From contig NC_080080.1 of the NCBI RefSeq assembly GCF_949987535.1, positions 58,874,668 through 58,938,667 on the forward strand: 64,000 nucleotides of DNA, in the 5' to 3' direction. Below, piece after piece: positions 11,440 through 22,843 of the stretch. The position numbers and the translations under genes were made by a program. The notes under the pieces were generated by a model, which made no database searches, was not told where the DNA came from, and was given only the letters and a program-made list of their open reading frames with translations. How positions within the stretch are numbered: position 1 is the stretch's first letter; each line of letters begins with the position of its first letter. The stretch is from Balaenoptera acutorostrata. Lineage: Eukaryota > Chordata > Mammalia > Artiodactyla > Balaenopteridae.

Positions 11440-11990
11440 TCACCACCATCAACTCAAGTCCTGAGGATCTTACCCCTGAAATATCTCTCATCCTTCCCTC
11501 TGCCCATCCTTCCTCTTCATTTCATCCTAACTACAGTTGCTTCCTAACTAATCATCTGGCCTCCACTCTCTCCTGGCTTCAGTCCCCAAGACATATCATT
11601 TCACTTCTGGCCTTCAGATCTCCATGAGGCACTTTTGCCTGAGGAGCAGGTGAACTCCTGAGCCTGTCATCCAATAACTTCTGGGCTCTGGACACACTGT
11701 GTTGTTCCAGAGATGCCTCACACGAATCCACTAGAGCACTTTTTACTCCAATCAAAGCAGACCCCATACCCTATCCTGAAAAAGTCCCTGTGCATCCCTA
11801 CACCCTGTCTTTGCCTTCCCTATTAGGCATAGGCTCTGCCAAACTTCTCCATCTGCCTGCTTCTGCCAAACTTCTCCATCAGCCTGCTTTTAGCTGCTCT
11901 GAACATCCTTCCTCAGGAAGCACTCCAGAGGAGCCCACCTTCAGCAAGGAATGATTTCCAACCTCCCCTTCATTCTCTTCATTTTTAAAA
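11440..11990 (+). repeat. L2: Possible L2 interior, diverged
   Basis: The pyrimidine-rich phrases ccatgtcaccaccatcaac, cttcctaactaatcatctgg and tttcacttctggccttcag resemble the L2 interior before its 3' end, but divergence is high. A 27-bp tandem duplication lies at 11835-11888. Confidence 0.35.
11835..11888. repeat. 27-bp tandem duplication, two units
   Basis: Two adjacent 27-bp units beginning tctgccaaacttctccatc differ at one base (t versus a at unit position 20). This is a recent local duplication. Confidence 0.9.
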
Positions 11991-12109
11991 AATCCATTTC
12001 AATACTATATTTATTTAGACTTTAAAGTGTCACTTCTAAAATAAATTCTCCAAGAAACATTGTATGTTTAGAAAGCCCCGAAAAAAAATTTCTCATTTGA
12101 CTTAAAATT

Positions 12110-12262
12110 TTTTTCACAGTTTTTAAAGGTTATATTCCATTCATAGTTATTGTAAAATATTGGCTATATTCCCTGTGTTGTACAATATACCCTTGTAGCT
12201 TATTTATTTTATACAGAGTAGTTTATACCTCTTAATCCTCTACCTCTATCTTGCCCCTCCCC
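12110..12262 (-). mobile_element. L1: L1 3' end fragment, antisense
   Basis: Reading on the plus strand: aatattggctatattccctg, tgttgtacaatatacccttg and agtagtttatacctcttaat, the reverse of the cetartiodactyl L1 3'UTR. Heavily truncated. Confidence 0.7.
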
Positions 12263-12409
12263 CTTCATTCTTTTAGCAACACCCTTAAACCTCTCAAACA
12301 CTTAGCATGATCTTTCATTGTTATAGCTATACCCCTTCTTCCGAAACAGCCTGAAACTCCAGAAGGGCAGGCAAAATACTTTCCTCCTCTTTTGACATAA
12401 TAGGCAACT

Positions 12410-12620
12410 AAATATAGTGGAAAGAATATGGGTTTTAGAGCCAGCAGGTATGAGTTTGAATCTTGACTCTTGCTACTTACTAACTGACTTACCTTGAGGA
12501 AGTTACTCAACCTCTCTGAGCCTTTTTTCTCACCTGTAAAATGGGGATGCTAAGTATGACTGTCGTTAGCCTTTAATGAGAATTACTGATAAATGATTAA
12601 AGTGCCTTGAACAGCCTATA
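12410..12620 (+). repeat. MIR: MIR SINE, nearly full length
   Basis: MIR phrases occur in order: atagtggaaagaatatggg, ttttagagccagcagg, tacttactaactgac, aagttactcaacctctctg, cacctgtaaaatggggatg and gattaaagtgccttgaacag. Confidence 0.85.
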
Positions 12621-12653
12621 TTCAAGAAACAGTCTTAAAAAAGCAGTAGTTTG

Positions 12654-13014
12654 GGGACTTCCCTTCTGGCGCAGTGGTTAGGAATCTGCCTGCAAATGCA
12701 GGGGACACGGGTTCAAGCCTTGGCCCAGGAAGATCCCACATGCCTCAGAGCAACTAAGCCCGTGCGCCACAACTACTGAGCCTGCGCTCTAGAGCCTGTG
12801 AGCCACAACTACTGAGCCTGCGTGTCACAACTACTGAAGCCCGTGCACCTAGAGCCTGTGCTCCGCAACAAGAGAAGCCACCTCAATGAGAAGTCCACAC
12901 ACTGCAAAGAAGGGTAACCCCTGCTCACCGCAGCTAGAGGAAGCCCGCACACAGCAACCAAGACCCAACACAGCCAAAAATAAATAAATAAATAAATTTA
13001 TATTAAAAAAAAGA
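12654..13014 (+). mobile_element. CHR: CHR SINE, type B (long form)
   Basis: The head has the promoter variant cccttctggcgcagtgg and an otherwise standard B box. The long body carries caactactgagcc repeats and the 'cgaccaagacccaacacagcc'-type end, then AAATA units, TTTATATT and A8. TSD gcagtagtttg (12643-12653) and gcattagtttg (13015-13025). Confidence 0.92.
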
Positions 13015-13025
13015 GCATTAGTTTG

Positions 13026-14050
13026 TTTTACCACTTTTCGTCTCTTTATGTCAGTGTCTATATCATGCCTTATACATAGTAAGTGCTCAACTATAATAAA
13101 GCAATAGGATTTCAAGATACGTCTGAACTGGATTATTAGCCTTAACAGCAACTTCCTGCTCACAAATAAAGCTATAGGTCCGCCATCTAAATGGCTGCAA
13201 CTGTGCTCCCGTGGGTCCATATTCCAGCCTAGGTTAGTGATTTACAAACTCTCTGAGTCTCTGCTTTACGTGGTCTGGGGCAAGGCCAATTAAAATCTCC
13301 CCCAATAATTCCGCTATGTAGCCAAAATGGAGCATTACTGGCCAACCACTCAGTTCGATGACTTGATGAAAATATCTGACGGGTTTTGGTTTTGGTTTCA
13401 TTTAGTTCCTTTTTACCTGTTGCCCTCAGCCTAGCCCACCTCAAGGCACTACTCAGGCCCTACCTGAGCCTCAGCTGGGATCTATGCTGTGAGAGACGAG
13501 ATAATCCGTGAGAAACATATATCAAAACCCAGAGGATATCTATCACTGAACAGCAATATGTTTCATATTTATTAATGGTGTTTTAATGAGCAGGCTTCAT
13601 ACCCATTGTCTGCAGCCACTGAAATAACGCCAGCCTCTAAACTGACTGCCATGCATGATACATATTGATATGTGTGTCCCTTTCTCTACATTCACTCAGT
13701 TTTCCTTCTGAACCAATCAGGATTTGGATGGAAAGAAGGGGGGTTTTAAAAAGTATTAGTTAATCTGCTCTTGAACTTCAGAGAACAGGAGAATCACGCA
13801 GAGCCTTTGGTGGTCATGCAGAGGACTCAGTGTAATCATTGGAAGTACTTGAGTTGAGGAGAGTAGGTAGACCACCACTTATAAGTAATAGTTGAAATCA
13901 TGGTGGGGGGGCAGGGGCTCCAAAATGATTAAGTACAAAGCAATCAGTAAAAGAGAGATTAGAAAGGATCTGTAACAACCAAAGAAGGAGAAGAAATAAA
14001 ACAGAGCGGCACCCTTGAAGCCATGGAGAGGAATTTCCAGTTAAGGGGGC
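13026..14050. other. Repeat-poor non-coding stretch
   Basis: No gene or repeat is recognised up to about 13890. A small inverted motif gccat-ctaa-atggc near 13182 and aaaatggagc near 13325 fit YY1-like sites. The last part (13900-14050) resembles antisense L2 interior, but I cannot prove it. Confidence 0.35.
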
Positions 14051-14054
14051 CATA

Positions 14055-14185
14055 GTGCTGAAAATGCAGGTCCCTAGGCCACACCCACAGAAATTCAGAT
14101 TCAGTTCATTTGAGGTGAGGCCTAGAAGTGCACAGTTCCCACAATGTCCTTGAATTTGATGTACAGCCACTTTGAGAAACACGGG
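14055..14185 (+). repeat. MER5A: MER5A-like hAT-Charlie DNA transposon remnant
   Basis: aaatgcaggtccctaggcc, cccacagaaattcagattc, gaggtgaggcctag and the terminal ccactttgagaaac match the right two thirds of a MER5-type non-autonomous DNA transposon. The left terminus is not seen. Confidence 0.6.
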
Positions 14186-14539
14186 TACATCTTGTTTTAT
14201 AAATAAGTGAAACCCCCCCAAAACAAAATGCTTAATGTAAGTTTATTTGACATCCAATTTCTCTTTTGTATTTCTAATATTGACCTTGTCGCATGGGAGA
14301 CAAGATTTTATCTTTTGTTGTCCAAAGACCTAACTAACACTGGAAGAAACTTACATTAATTAAATGAAATTCAAGTTAGCCTCAAGAGTAATTTTCTCTG
14401 ACTGATTCAGAAGATTCAGAAGTTTAGCAAGCAAAAGCACAGATGTGACACACATTATAGTACCAACTACCTGCACATTACTAGAAATAAAGTCTGAGAT
14501 AGTAAATGCCATAGGAAAGGGGGATTCAAGGAGGTAGTT

Positions 14540-15870
14540 TCATTTATTCATTCATTCATGCCTTCATTCAACATATATTTATTCAATATCTATTATGTGG
14601 CAGGTACTATTAGACAAGGGATATACTGAAGCGAATAAAGTTCCTGCCTCTAATTATCACTACAATGGCAATCACATAACAATATATAAATGTATCAGAT
14701 AAACACACTGATACACCTTAAGTTTATATTATATGTCAAATATATTTCAATTAAAAATAAATGAAGTTCCTGCTCTCAGGGGGCTTGCATTTCAAAATAA
14801 GCCAACAATTCCCTCAGATCTTTATTGAATGCATTCTGTGTGTAGGAGACTGAGCTAGATGTCCCATTAGGAGGATTAGGTGAGATGTTCCCTTTGGAAG
14901 TGACAATAGTCAATTATTCAAAAGACACTCATTTCCTAGGCACTCTCCTAGGTTCTTAAGATACAGAGATTAACAAGGGCCAGTCCTGACACCAAAGAGT
15001 TGGGAGTACAGAGGGAGAAACATCTAATTCTAACATAATGTAGAGATATACATGGAGGGCTTTTGGAGCAGGGGCTGATGAGAGATGAGGCTGGAAAAGT
15101 ATGTTGGAGCCAGATTGTGAAGACATTGAATGCCATGGTCAGGGGTTTGGAATTCACTTTGTACACTGTGTGGCCTTGGAAAATCTTTGAGTGAAAAAGT
15201 GACAGGATCAGACTTGTATTTTAGAAAGTTACCTGGAGACAGACAGGCCAATTAAGAAGCTATTATAGGGACTTCCCTGGTGGTCCAGTGGGTAAGACTC
15301 TGTACTCCTAATGCAGGAGGCCCAGGTTCGATCCCTGGTCGGGGAACTAGATCCCACATGCATGCCGCAACTAAGAGTTTGCATGCCGCAACTAAGAGTT
15401 TGCATGCCGCAACTAAGAAGCCCGCATGCCACAACAAAGGTCCTGCGTGCTGCAAATAAGACCCAGCGCAGCCAAAATAAATAAATAAATATTTTTTTAA
15501 AAAAAGAAGCTATTATAGTAGTCTAGGCAGAGCTGGATTGTGACAGTGAAAATGAAATGAGAAGCCAAATTCAAGACTTCCAGAATCAGAAATAGCAAGA
15601 TACAGAAGTGGAAGGATGTGGGGAAGAGGGTGGAAGAATTGAAACTCCTAAGACTTAGTTTAGGTGTCTGTGTGCATGGGAACCCTATCATCTAAGGTAG
15701 GGAAGAGTGAAGGAGAGTCCAGTTTGAGGCCTGGGAATGAGGGTAGAAATAATAACCCGTTCCACCTGGCTAGCTGTGAAAGGTCCAGTTGGAGTATTTA
15801 TGAGCAGTTGGAAATATAGGTCAGGAGTTCAGGAGCAAAGCTGAAGCTGGATGTGGAGATAACAATCAAT
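14540..15870 (-). repeat. L2: Long antisense L2, split by a CHR SINE
   Basis: It starts with the reversed L2 tail (attcattcattcatgcc, aacatatatttattcaatat) and gaagttcctgctctcaggg. It continues through phrases of the antisense LINE interior (gtgaaaaagtgacaggatc, aatgccatggtcaggggttt, gagcagttggaaatatagg). The CHR SINE at 15269-15503 interrupts it. The tail is certain; assigning the interior to L2 rather than another ancient LINE is from memory. Confidence 0.6.
15269..15503 (+). mobile_element. CHR: CHR SINE, type A, with internal unit repeats
   Basis: The head is followed by three near-identical units of about 21-24 bp built on gcatgccgcaactaagagtt (15357-15420). The tail reads AAATA units, then T7 (15492-15498), then poly(A), then the TSD aagaagctattatag (15254-15268 and 15504-15518), which is perfect. 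Confidence 0.94.
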
Positions 15871-16189
15871 AAGGGATAGTTGAATTTATGGGGAAAAGAT
15901 AGATGTCCAAGGGGGGCAGAGGGTAAAAAAAAAAAAAAAAAAACACAACAAAAGAGATCAGAGAGGATCCTTTGCCAAAATAGCAAAAGAAGTAGAATGG
16001 TATCCTTGGAGCCATGGAGAACAGTTTTCAGAAGAAAAATAAGTAGTCAAAAGGTAAGAGATCAAGTATGAAGAAGGCTCACCTCTGATAATCTCATCTC
16101 TCCCCTGATCTAAACATCATCCACATGCTGATGACCCCCTAATCTACACCTCTCATCCAGATCTCTCCTCCAAATTCCAACTCATTTAT

Positions 16190-16610
16190 TTATCCATCTA
16201 AACAAAATGTATAAACTGTCCTTCTGTGAGCTGGCACTATGTTTGGAAGACAATGTTCCCCAAGATAGTCTGGCCCTGCCTTCTAGGAGCTCCCAACACA
16301 GACATTTACAGACACATACCAGTGTGATAAAGGCCATGAGAAAACAGAAGAGAGGCCCCTTCACCCAACCCACTTCCTAGAGGGAGTGACATTTTAGCTG
16401 AGACAAGAAGGAGGAACAAAGGTGAAACGGGGGGTGGGGGTGGGGGGGAAAGAGGGGAGAGGGCACAGAGTTCTCAAGTCTGGAAGGGACAGAAGGCCAG
16501 GGTTTTCAATGAACTGGAGAAACTTTAATGCAAGAGGAATGGGGATAGGGAGTCTGGGAAATGAACTGAGGACAGACAGAGGGCTTTGACAGTTATATTA
16601 GTTATTTATA
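16190..16610 (-). repeat. L2: L2 3' region, antisense
   Basis: catttatttatccatctaaac, ctggcactatgtttgg, ctggccctgccttctaggag, gagggagtgacattttagc and gaactggagaaactt match the reverse of L2 upstream of its tail. A G-rich tract at 16429-16457 lies within it. Confidence 0.6.
16429..16457 (+). other. Potential G-quadruplex
   Basis: Four plus-strand G runs of 6, 5, 7 and 4 bases are separated by 1, 1 and 5 bases. This meets the usual G3+N1-7 rule. There is no evidence of use. Confidence 0.6.
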
Positions 16611-16639
16611 GAATCGTAATTAATTATAATAGCAAACAC

Positions 16640-16750
16640 GGGGCACTCACTATGTGCACTTACTGTATTTTAAGTGTTAGATTTGCACTGACTAATCCTT
16701 ACAATAATCCTAGGAGGTAAGTAGTCCTAGAGTCCCCATTTATGTAGTAG
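16640..16750 (-). repeat. MIR: MIR remnant
   Basis: Reverse MIR phrases: cactatgtgcacttactg, gactaatccttacaataatc, taggaggtaagtag and ccccatttatg. Confidence 0.55.
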
Positions 16751-17085
16751 CAATGGGGGTTCACGGACAAGTTTTGAGCAGAGAATCAGTACAAGCAGGA
16801 TGTTCTTACAGGAAACACAGAAGTCATGACTATCGCCCTTCCAAGCCCGCCTCTCCTTCTGCACGCTTCACCTCAGCTCTGGTTCCACCAGCCTGCCAGT
16901 CACTAATCCAGAACCCGGGGAGTCCATCTTTGCTACCTACGTCCAACCACTCACTAAACCTTGCCAACTCTACCTCCGATTCTTTCTGCCTCTCACTCTC
17001 ACCTCTTGGGTTCAGGATTTCCTGGGGCTCATGTAGACGCTACCTCACTGACTCCTGGCCTCCTCAAGCCTCGTCCGCCTCCTTT

Positions 17086-17295
17086 ATTTATTTAATATTT
17101 ATTTATTTATTTGGCTGCGCTGGGTCTTAGTTGCGGCGTGCAAGATCTTCGTGGCCGCGTGTGGGATCTTTAGTTGTGGCATGAGGGCTTGTTTAGTTGT
17201 GGCCTGCGGGATCTAGTTCCCTGACCGGGGATTGAACCCAGGCCCCCTGCTTCGGGAGCGTGGAGTCTTACCCACTGGACAGCCAGGGAAGTCCC
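17086..17295 (-). mobile_element. CHR: CHR SINE, type A
   Basis: In reverse orientation: tail (atttattt)n, then cgctgggtcttagttgc, and at the right end the B box (cggggattgaaccc) and the head ending gccagggaagtccc. The likely TSD is cctccttta on both sides. Confidence 0.92.
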
Positions 17296-17454
17296 TTTGT
17301 TTCCTCCTTTAAATCCATTTGTCTCTAACATGCAAACGTGACCACATAAGGTCTCTAAACACACCAAGGCTTCAGAGTGTAGTCGCAGCTCTCACTGTTA
17401 ACCGGGGTCCCTTCCAGGACAATGACATGCCATCAGGGTGACAGGCTCACAGCT

Positions 17455-17640
17455 AGAGTGTAACCAGCACTTACTACATGCTGGGCTCTGCCCTCAGCCC
17501 TTTGCATGAATTAACTCATTCTCACAATAATTGTACGTGTCACAGTTGGGAAAACTGAGGCACGGGAAAGTTAACTAACTTGTCAAAGGACACAGAGTTC
17601 CTGGGACTGGGATAGGCACCCTGGCTCCTGGGCGGGAGCC
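17455..17640 (-). repeat. MIR: MIR remnant
   Basis: cagcacttactacatgctgg, gaattaactcattctcac, gggaaaactgaggcacggg and gtcaaaggacacagag follow the reversed MIR consensus. Confidence 0.75.
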
Positions 17641-18360
17641 CCTCACCTCCACTCTAACCAGCGAAGAGTAGAGAAAAGCAGGCCCTATGAGGTTGGTGAG
17701 GAAATGAAAGAAAGCCTCACAAAGCTCTGAGATGATTCTACTACGACAGCAGCTGCCGTCTCCCCTCACACACTTGGAGAATCACAAACCTATAAAGTCT
17801 AGCTCCTCAGCCTGGCCCAGGCCCACCTTTCCAAGTCCTCTCTGTACTCAGCCTGCCATGCGGCCGCTCAGTTTCACCGCCCTGTCTTGGGCTCTGTGCC
17901 CTCTGCCTGCATCTACCTTGTGGTAAGATCGCTCTTACTCTTGTTCTCCTCTAGGCTGTCAGCTGTGTTTCTTCTTCTTTTGCCCACGGCCCAGCCCAGC
18001 ATCTTGCACACAATTGGCACCTCCGGAATAATGTTGTATATACACCACTGGGTTGGATCTGCTTTTTCTAACCCACCTTAGATTTCTTCCCCCCATTCAG
18101 TTTCACAATGTTACTTCAATATTGCAATGGTCAAAGAGACGCCCCTAGCCGGTTCCCACAGCCCTCAGTGCACACTTGGTTTATTGTGTAACATATAGAA
18201 TTATAAATATCTGCTTTTATGTCTGTCTTCACCTCTAGACCAAGTTCCCCAAAGCCGGGGACATTTTCTTCCTTCTTATGTCCCAAAGACTAATGTGATA
18301 TCTGTGGAACGGAAATGAATTTGACCGTTTTGCAGTAATACAGCACTCATGATACCCCAA
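17640..18360. other. Non-coding; possible L2-like piece
   Basis: Short frames occur on both strands without motifs. The region 17930-18040 has an L2-like 3' rhythm (ctctaggctgtcagctgtg then ccagcatcttgcaca), but I am not confident enough to call it. Confidence 0.3.
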
Positions 18361-18361
18361 A

Positions 18362-18535
18362 ACTAATGTGTACGAACAATGGGCCAAGTACTCTCCCAAA
18401 CGCTTTCCATACATCATACCTCATTTAATCCTCACAAGTGAAATGAGTTAGGAACTATTACCATCTCCACTTTCCAAATGAGGAAACTGAGGCATAGAGA
18501 GGTTAAGTAACTTTTCCGAAGACAGCCTTTGATGT
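18362..18535 (-). repeat. MIR: MIR remnant
   Basis: catacctcatttaatcctcac, aatgagttaggaactatta, ccaaatgaggaaactgagg and agaggttaagtaactttt are clear reversed-MIR phrases. Confidence 0.8.
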
Positions 18536-18784
18536 GGAACACGCTGTATTCCTTAGGGTCGACCATTGGTCTTATTTTTAGTCTTAATTTAGCTGTCACC
18601 TGAACCTCCCTAATCCTGCTGTCCAAGTCTGTGAATCTCTCTGGCATACAGCATGCTCGTTTGGAAAAAAGTTTCCAAAAATGTTGTCGTTAAAATCCCC
18701 ACTCCCAACAGAAGTCAGGATACAAAAGCAGAGTCCTATTTTGTGCTCACATACAGGGTTTTACAGGAGACCCATTTGAGAAGT

Positions 18785-19000
18785 TGTGGTCTAGATATAC
18801 AATGGAATACTACTTAGCCACCATAAAGAATGAAATTTTGCCATTTGCAAAATGGATGGACCTGGAGGGTATTATGCTTAGTGAAATAAGTCAGACAGAG
18901 CAAGAGAAATACTGTATGTTATCACTTCTGTGTGGAATCTAAAAAATAAAACGAACAAATGAATATAACAACAACAACAAAAAAATAAAGGAAATCCATT
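18785..19000 (+). mobile_element. L1: L1 ORF2 end/3'UTR fragment
   Basis: atacaatggaatactactta, gaatgaaattttgccattt, ggatggacctggagggtatt and gtggaatctaaaaaataaaa match the L1 ORF2 end. It closes with (caa)n and a short A-rich tail near 19000. Confidence 0.85.
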
Positions 19001-19756
19001 TGTGTACTACTATGGATGGGGGTAGGGGAAAGACATTTTTCAAACCAGGTAGTTTATTTTTGAAGTGTTCAAATTCCAGTCATTAAAAAAAAAAAAAAGC
19101 TTTTGTTATGGGAGCTGTCCGTTTGTCCTCCCATTTTAAAGGAAAAAAAAAAAAACCCTTCCCCACACCCTTCCCCCCAAGACTGGATTTAGATAAGCCT
19201 AGAGCCAAAACCACCTGGTAGATTGCAGAACAATTGGCCTTCAGGTGGGGTTTAATGAAAGACTTTTGAATTCTTAGGGGTCACCTGAGTGCTGGTTTTG
19301 CAGAACCTCCCTCTGTTCTCCCTGGGGGCGTTGCTCCCTCTCCCCACCCTCATTTATCTATGTAAAAGTACTTCAGAGGCCCGGCTCCCCGCAGATATCC
19401 TGGCCCTCCTCCAGTCGCCACCCCTCCCACCCCCGCCCCCAGCACCCAGCACGAGGCCCCCGCTGGGCCGGTTACCCTACACTCCAGTCCGAGGACCTGA
19501 GCAGGGCCAGGTGACAGCTCCTCCTTCCTGGAAAGCCCAGGTGTCCCTCACTGCGGACCTGCCTCTCTGTATCCAGTCGCCTTGCAACAAGCAGCAAGCA
19601 CACCTTCTCCAGTCTTGGACTTTGCTTGCTGGTGTTCCCCTTCCCATCCCCCCCGCCAGTTCCTCCCTATCCCCTAAATGCCCTCCACTCCGGGCCACCA
19701 AATGCCAAAGTCTACCTTACGTTCCATTTCCATACCCCCTTTAAAGACAAAGTTGA
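19000..19756. other. Non-coding; GC-rich C-tract region
   Basis: C-rich stretches and A-homopolymers occur, with no repeat named. The proline-rich 151-codon frame at 19289-19744 reflects C-richness and runs into a SINE boundary, so I do not call it a gene. Confidence 0.35.
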
Positions 19757-20071
19757 GGGCTTCCCTGGTGGCGCAGTGGTTAAGACTCTGCCTGCCAACG
19801 CAGAGGACGCGGGTTCGAGCCCTGGTCCGGGAAGATTCCCACATGCCGCGGAGCAACTAAGCCTGTGCGCCACAACTACTGAGCCCACGTGCCACAACTA
19901 CAGAAGCTTGTGTGCCTAGAGCCTGTGCTCCACAGCAAGAGAAGCCACCCCAATGAAAAGCCCACGCAATGAAGAGTAGCCCCCGCTCACTGCAACTAGA
20001 GAAAGCCCGCATGCAGCAACGAAGACCCAACACAGCCAAAAATAAATTAAAATAAATAAATTTTAAAAAAA
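19757..20071 (+). mobile_element. CHR: CHR SINE, type B
   Basis: Full head and body with the B box gggttcgagccctgg. The tail is aataaataaa, TTTT (20061-20064), then A7. A convincing TSD was not found. Confidence 0.93.
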
Positions 20072-20079
20072 GACTGTGC

Positions 20080-20480
20080 CCTATTGGGGGTGACAGTCCC
20101 TTCGTGGAGGAGTCAGAAACTGAATATGTGAACAAGCGAACATAAAATAAGTTCACAGAGGGATGCGTGCTGAGAAGAAGATGTAAAAGGGCAGGAGCTA
20201 GAGCGCTTCTGAAGTAATGGTGGACCATTTCCTCAGAAAGGAGGACCTTTCTAAGGAGGGCATGTGGGACTGAGCCTGAATGACAGGAAAGTCTCCTGTG
20301 CAAAGATCAGGCTGAAAAAAACAGGCTGGGATGAGGCCAGAAGTTGGGAATGAATTGGGCGGGCTTGCGGGTCAGAAGCTACGCTAGTGCGGCTGGAGGC
20401 CGGGTGCCAGGGAGAATGGAAATGGGCAGGGATGAGGTCGCAGATGGGACGTGTCAGATCACGCGGGCCTGGTAGGCACA
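20080..20480 (-). repeat. L2: L2 interior, antisense
   Basis: gaggagtcagaaactgaatat, aagaagatgtaaaagggcagg, gcatgtgggactgagcctgaa and gcaaagatcaggctga resemble reversed L2 sequence upstream of the tail. Confidence 0.5.
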
Positions 20481-20574
20481 ACAGGCACAGAGTTAATCCT
20501 AGTGGCAACGACTTTGGACGGAGTGAGCAAAGCTGGACACTTTCAGTTCATCATTTTGTAAAGAAAATATAAAG

Positions 20575-20735
20575 CTCACTCTGTACCAGGCACTTGTCTA
20601 ACTACTTTGTACTCAACCGCATATCTGATCCTAACAGCAACCCTGGGAAGTCGGTATTATTAGTATCCATTTTGAATAAGAAACTGAGGCCTAAACCCAT
20701 CAAGTATAATAGCTGGCCCAGGGTGACTAGCCTGA
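20575..20735 (-). repeat. MIR: MIR remnant
   Basis: tgtaccaggcacttgtctaa, tcctaacagcaaccctggg, taagaaactgaggcctaaac and tggcccagggtgac match reversed MIR. Confidence 0.7.
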
Positions 20736-21250
20736 CGGTGTCATGGTTTGCAGTGTGGCCTTCTGATTCCCAGTTCTCTTACATCCCAGGCCTCAGAGGA
20801 GGCTGAAGGACCAGATACTAAATGATGTCTTTAAATATAGAAGAAGGAAAAGAACATTCCCTCCCTTTTTTTTTTTTTTTTTTTGTCTCCAACAAGAGTC
20901 ATTCAAATTCTCAGAAAGCACTTCTTTGCCCCAGAGTCCCTTAAACTGTTAAAAATCCTTCGCGCATTCTTTCAATAGGTTTGTCTGCGAGGCAGAGGGG
21001 TTCTGAGGCCCGCTCGCCTGCGGCAGGGGCACGTGCTCCTCCGGGAGCATTTTGTTTTGTTTTAAATACCATCAATTAAATGTTCTTAAGCCTGTAAACC
21101 CTTCTTTGTCCTACTTTGGGCTTTCTAGGAGCCTGCTATCTCTCTCCTTTGAAATTCCAATGAACCCTACAGCAATTCATCAGTATTCATGGTTCTCCAG
21201 CATAACTTCGGCTCTGAGACCCGGGGTGGACGCTCCCATCCGCAGTGGGC
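20735..21250. other. Non-coding, nothing recognised
   Basis: Contains an 18-bp T run near 20865-20882 and a moderately CpG-rich patch at 20970-21040. No gene is visible. Confidence 0.35.
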
Positions 21251-21730
21251 TAGCCCTGGGCTCCTCAAACTTCAATGTGCACACAGTCACCTGGGGGTCT
21301 TGTTTCAAATGCAGATTATGACTCAGAAGGTCTGGGGCGGGGCCGATTGCCCGTCTTTCTAACTGGAGGTGGACGACGCGAAGAATCGCAAGCCCAAAGC
21401 TGATCACCTGGCGGCAGCGAGGCTTTTCCTGGGCTTGGCGAAAAAAAACCAAAGGCAGAACGTGTGCCGAAGCGCAGAGAGCCTCGCTTCGTGATTTTCA
21501 GCTGGGAGCCTGGCCCAAACATTAAACAATTTCACCATCAACTCTCTGAACACACTGGGAAACTAGATAAGATCATCCCACCGGAGGCCTGACGCGGGCC
21601 TAGCTTACACGTAGTTAGAAGACCATCTCTGAATCTTTAATCCCTGAGGCCAGGAGCAGGGCCTGGCGAACGGCTCTGAAATTCCTTCCGCGGCATCAGG
21701 AACACGCGGTGCCCACACAACCAGGGACTG
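21200..21730. promoter_or_regulatory. Weak CpG cluster outside SINEs
   Basis: CpGs concentrate at 21225-21245, 21360-21495 and 21590-21720 (for example gacgacgcgaagaatcgc and ccttccgcggcatc). Their density is far above the flanks and they are not carried by a CHR copy. Part overlaps a MER5-like remnant. It is too thin for a firm CpG-island call. Confidence 0.3.
21255..21365 (+). repeat. MER5: MER5-like DNA transposon remnant
   Basis: ctcaaacttcaatgtgcac, cacctgggggtcttgttt, atgcagattatgactcag and aaggtctggggcggggcc follow the MER5-type consensus orientation. Confidence 0.65.
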
Positions 21731-21810
21731 AGGGCTCTAAGGAGCCCCATTGTGGGTGGAGACGCTGCTTCTCCCCCCTCCCCCAGCACCGGGGCTGGAG
21801 GCAGGGCAAT

Positions 21811-21833
21811 GGGAGGGGTCGGGGGGTGGGGGG
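21811..21833 (+). other. Potential G-quadruplex
   Basis: G runs of 3, 4, 6 and 6 are separated by 1-2 bases on the plus strand. Confidence 0.6.
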
Positions 21834-22031
21834 TCAGTCCCACCCTCCCACTCCTTCCTCCCCACGCACCTGAGGCCTAGCTAGCTCTTTCCCCAGGAGC
21901 AGCAGATGGTAGCCAGGACTGCCCTCCAGTGATCTCTCAAAATCATCCGATGACCGCTGGTGTAGGAAAGACACAGTACAAGGGCATCACCGAGTGAGCC
22001 AGCCCAAAGTTGAATTTAAAGACTGAACCAC

Positions 22032-22143
22032 CAGGAGTTCCCTGGTGGTCCAGTGGTTAAGACTCCTGCTTCCTTCCACTGCACCGGGCATGGGTTTGAT
22101 CTCTGGTTCCACACGTGGCAGGGCCTAAAAAAAAAGAAGAAAA
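22032..22143 (+). mobile_element. CHR: CHR-related SINE, type D (short tRNA-only form)
   Basis: The head aggagttccctggtggtcc is followed by a degenerate B box (gggtttgatctctgg) and ends right after cagggcctaaaa with an A-rich tail. The TSD aaagactgaa occurs on both sides (about 22017 and 22144). It lacks the long body of other copies, which fits an older subfamily shared with ruminants. Confidence 0.85.
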
Positions 22144-22149
22144 AAGACT

Positions 22150-22740
22150 GAATTGAAAATAAAGACCGTCATTTATAAGATGTAAGAATTCATTATGCCT
22201 TATATAATCAATTGGATTAACTATGTCTCACAAGTAAAATACAATGATTTCGCCTGCCTTATCCCCTTAACTGGTCTACGTTTTTATCCATATTTGATTT
22301 GAATTCTGTCTTTGGTAGTAGAATATTAAACGTTTTTATTTTATAAGCTACACAATTCAGCAGCATAAATTAAGCCTCAGGGTAGATACATGTTCCTTTG
22401 TTACATTATTCTGTGCATGGGGAGTTTTTAAAAAATAAAATATGAATTCTTGTCACCCCCTCCCTACCCCTTTCCATACCTGGTCAGTTAACTTTCCATC
22501 TAGAACGCCCTCTCCCTCTAATCCCCTTCTCCCAGGGCTTTCCCTCTCACGCAGGTGCAGTGTTCTTCGCCTCTGATCTACACTAGGGCAATAGCTTCCT
22601 CACTGATTTCACAAAAAGTTTCCTTTCCTACCTCAGAAAAACCCTCCTGGAGCATACTTTCCATCAAGCCATGCCCCAGCCCAGAAGCCTTCAGCAACTC
22701 GCTCACTGACAACCAAATAAAACCCAAATTCTGAAGCCTG
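22150..22740. other. Non-coding, AT-rich then C-rich
   Basis: No gene is visible. The part at 22480-22680 has an L2-like pyrimidine-rich texture without a certain match. Confidence 0.3.
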
Positions 22741-22843
22741 GCACTGAGGGTCTCTTTCCGGACCCTCCAGCTTCTCTAGGTTGGTTGGTGCAAATTACTT
22801 AACCTCTCTAAGCCTCCATTATTCATTTAAAAACGGTGGTTCC

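Noticed and set aside
15357..15420. CRISPR-like short repeats
   Set aside because: The 21-24 bp units are adjacent internal repeats of a SINE, with no spacers; the organism is a mammal.
19289..19744. 151-codon proline-rich frame
   Set aside because: Proline richness follows from C-rich DNA; it stops near a SINE boundary and no start context or motif supports it.
20860..20960. T18 run as a retrocopy tail
   Set aside because: No AATAAA/ATTAAA on the opposite strand near it and no TSD found.
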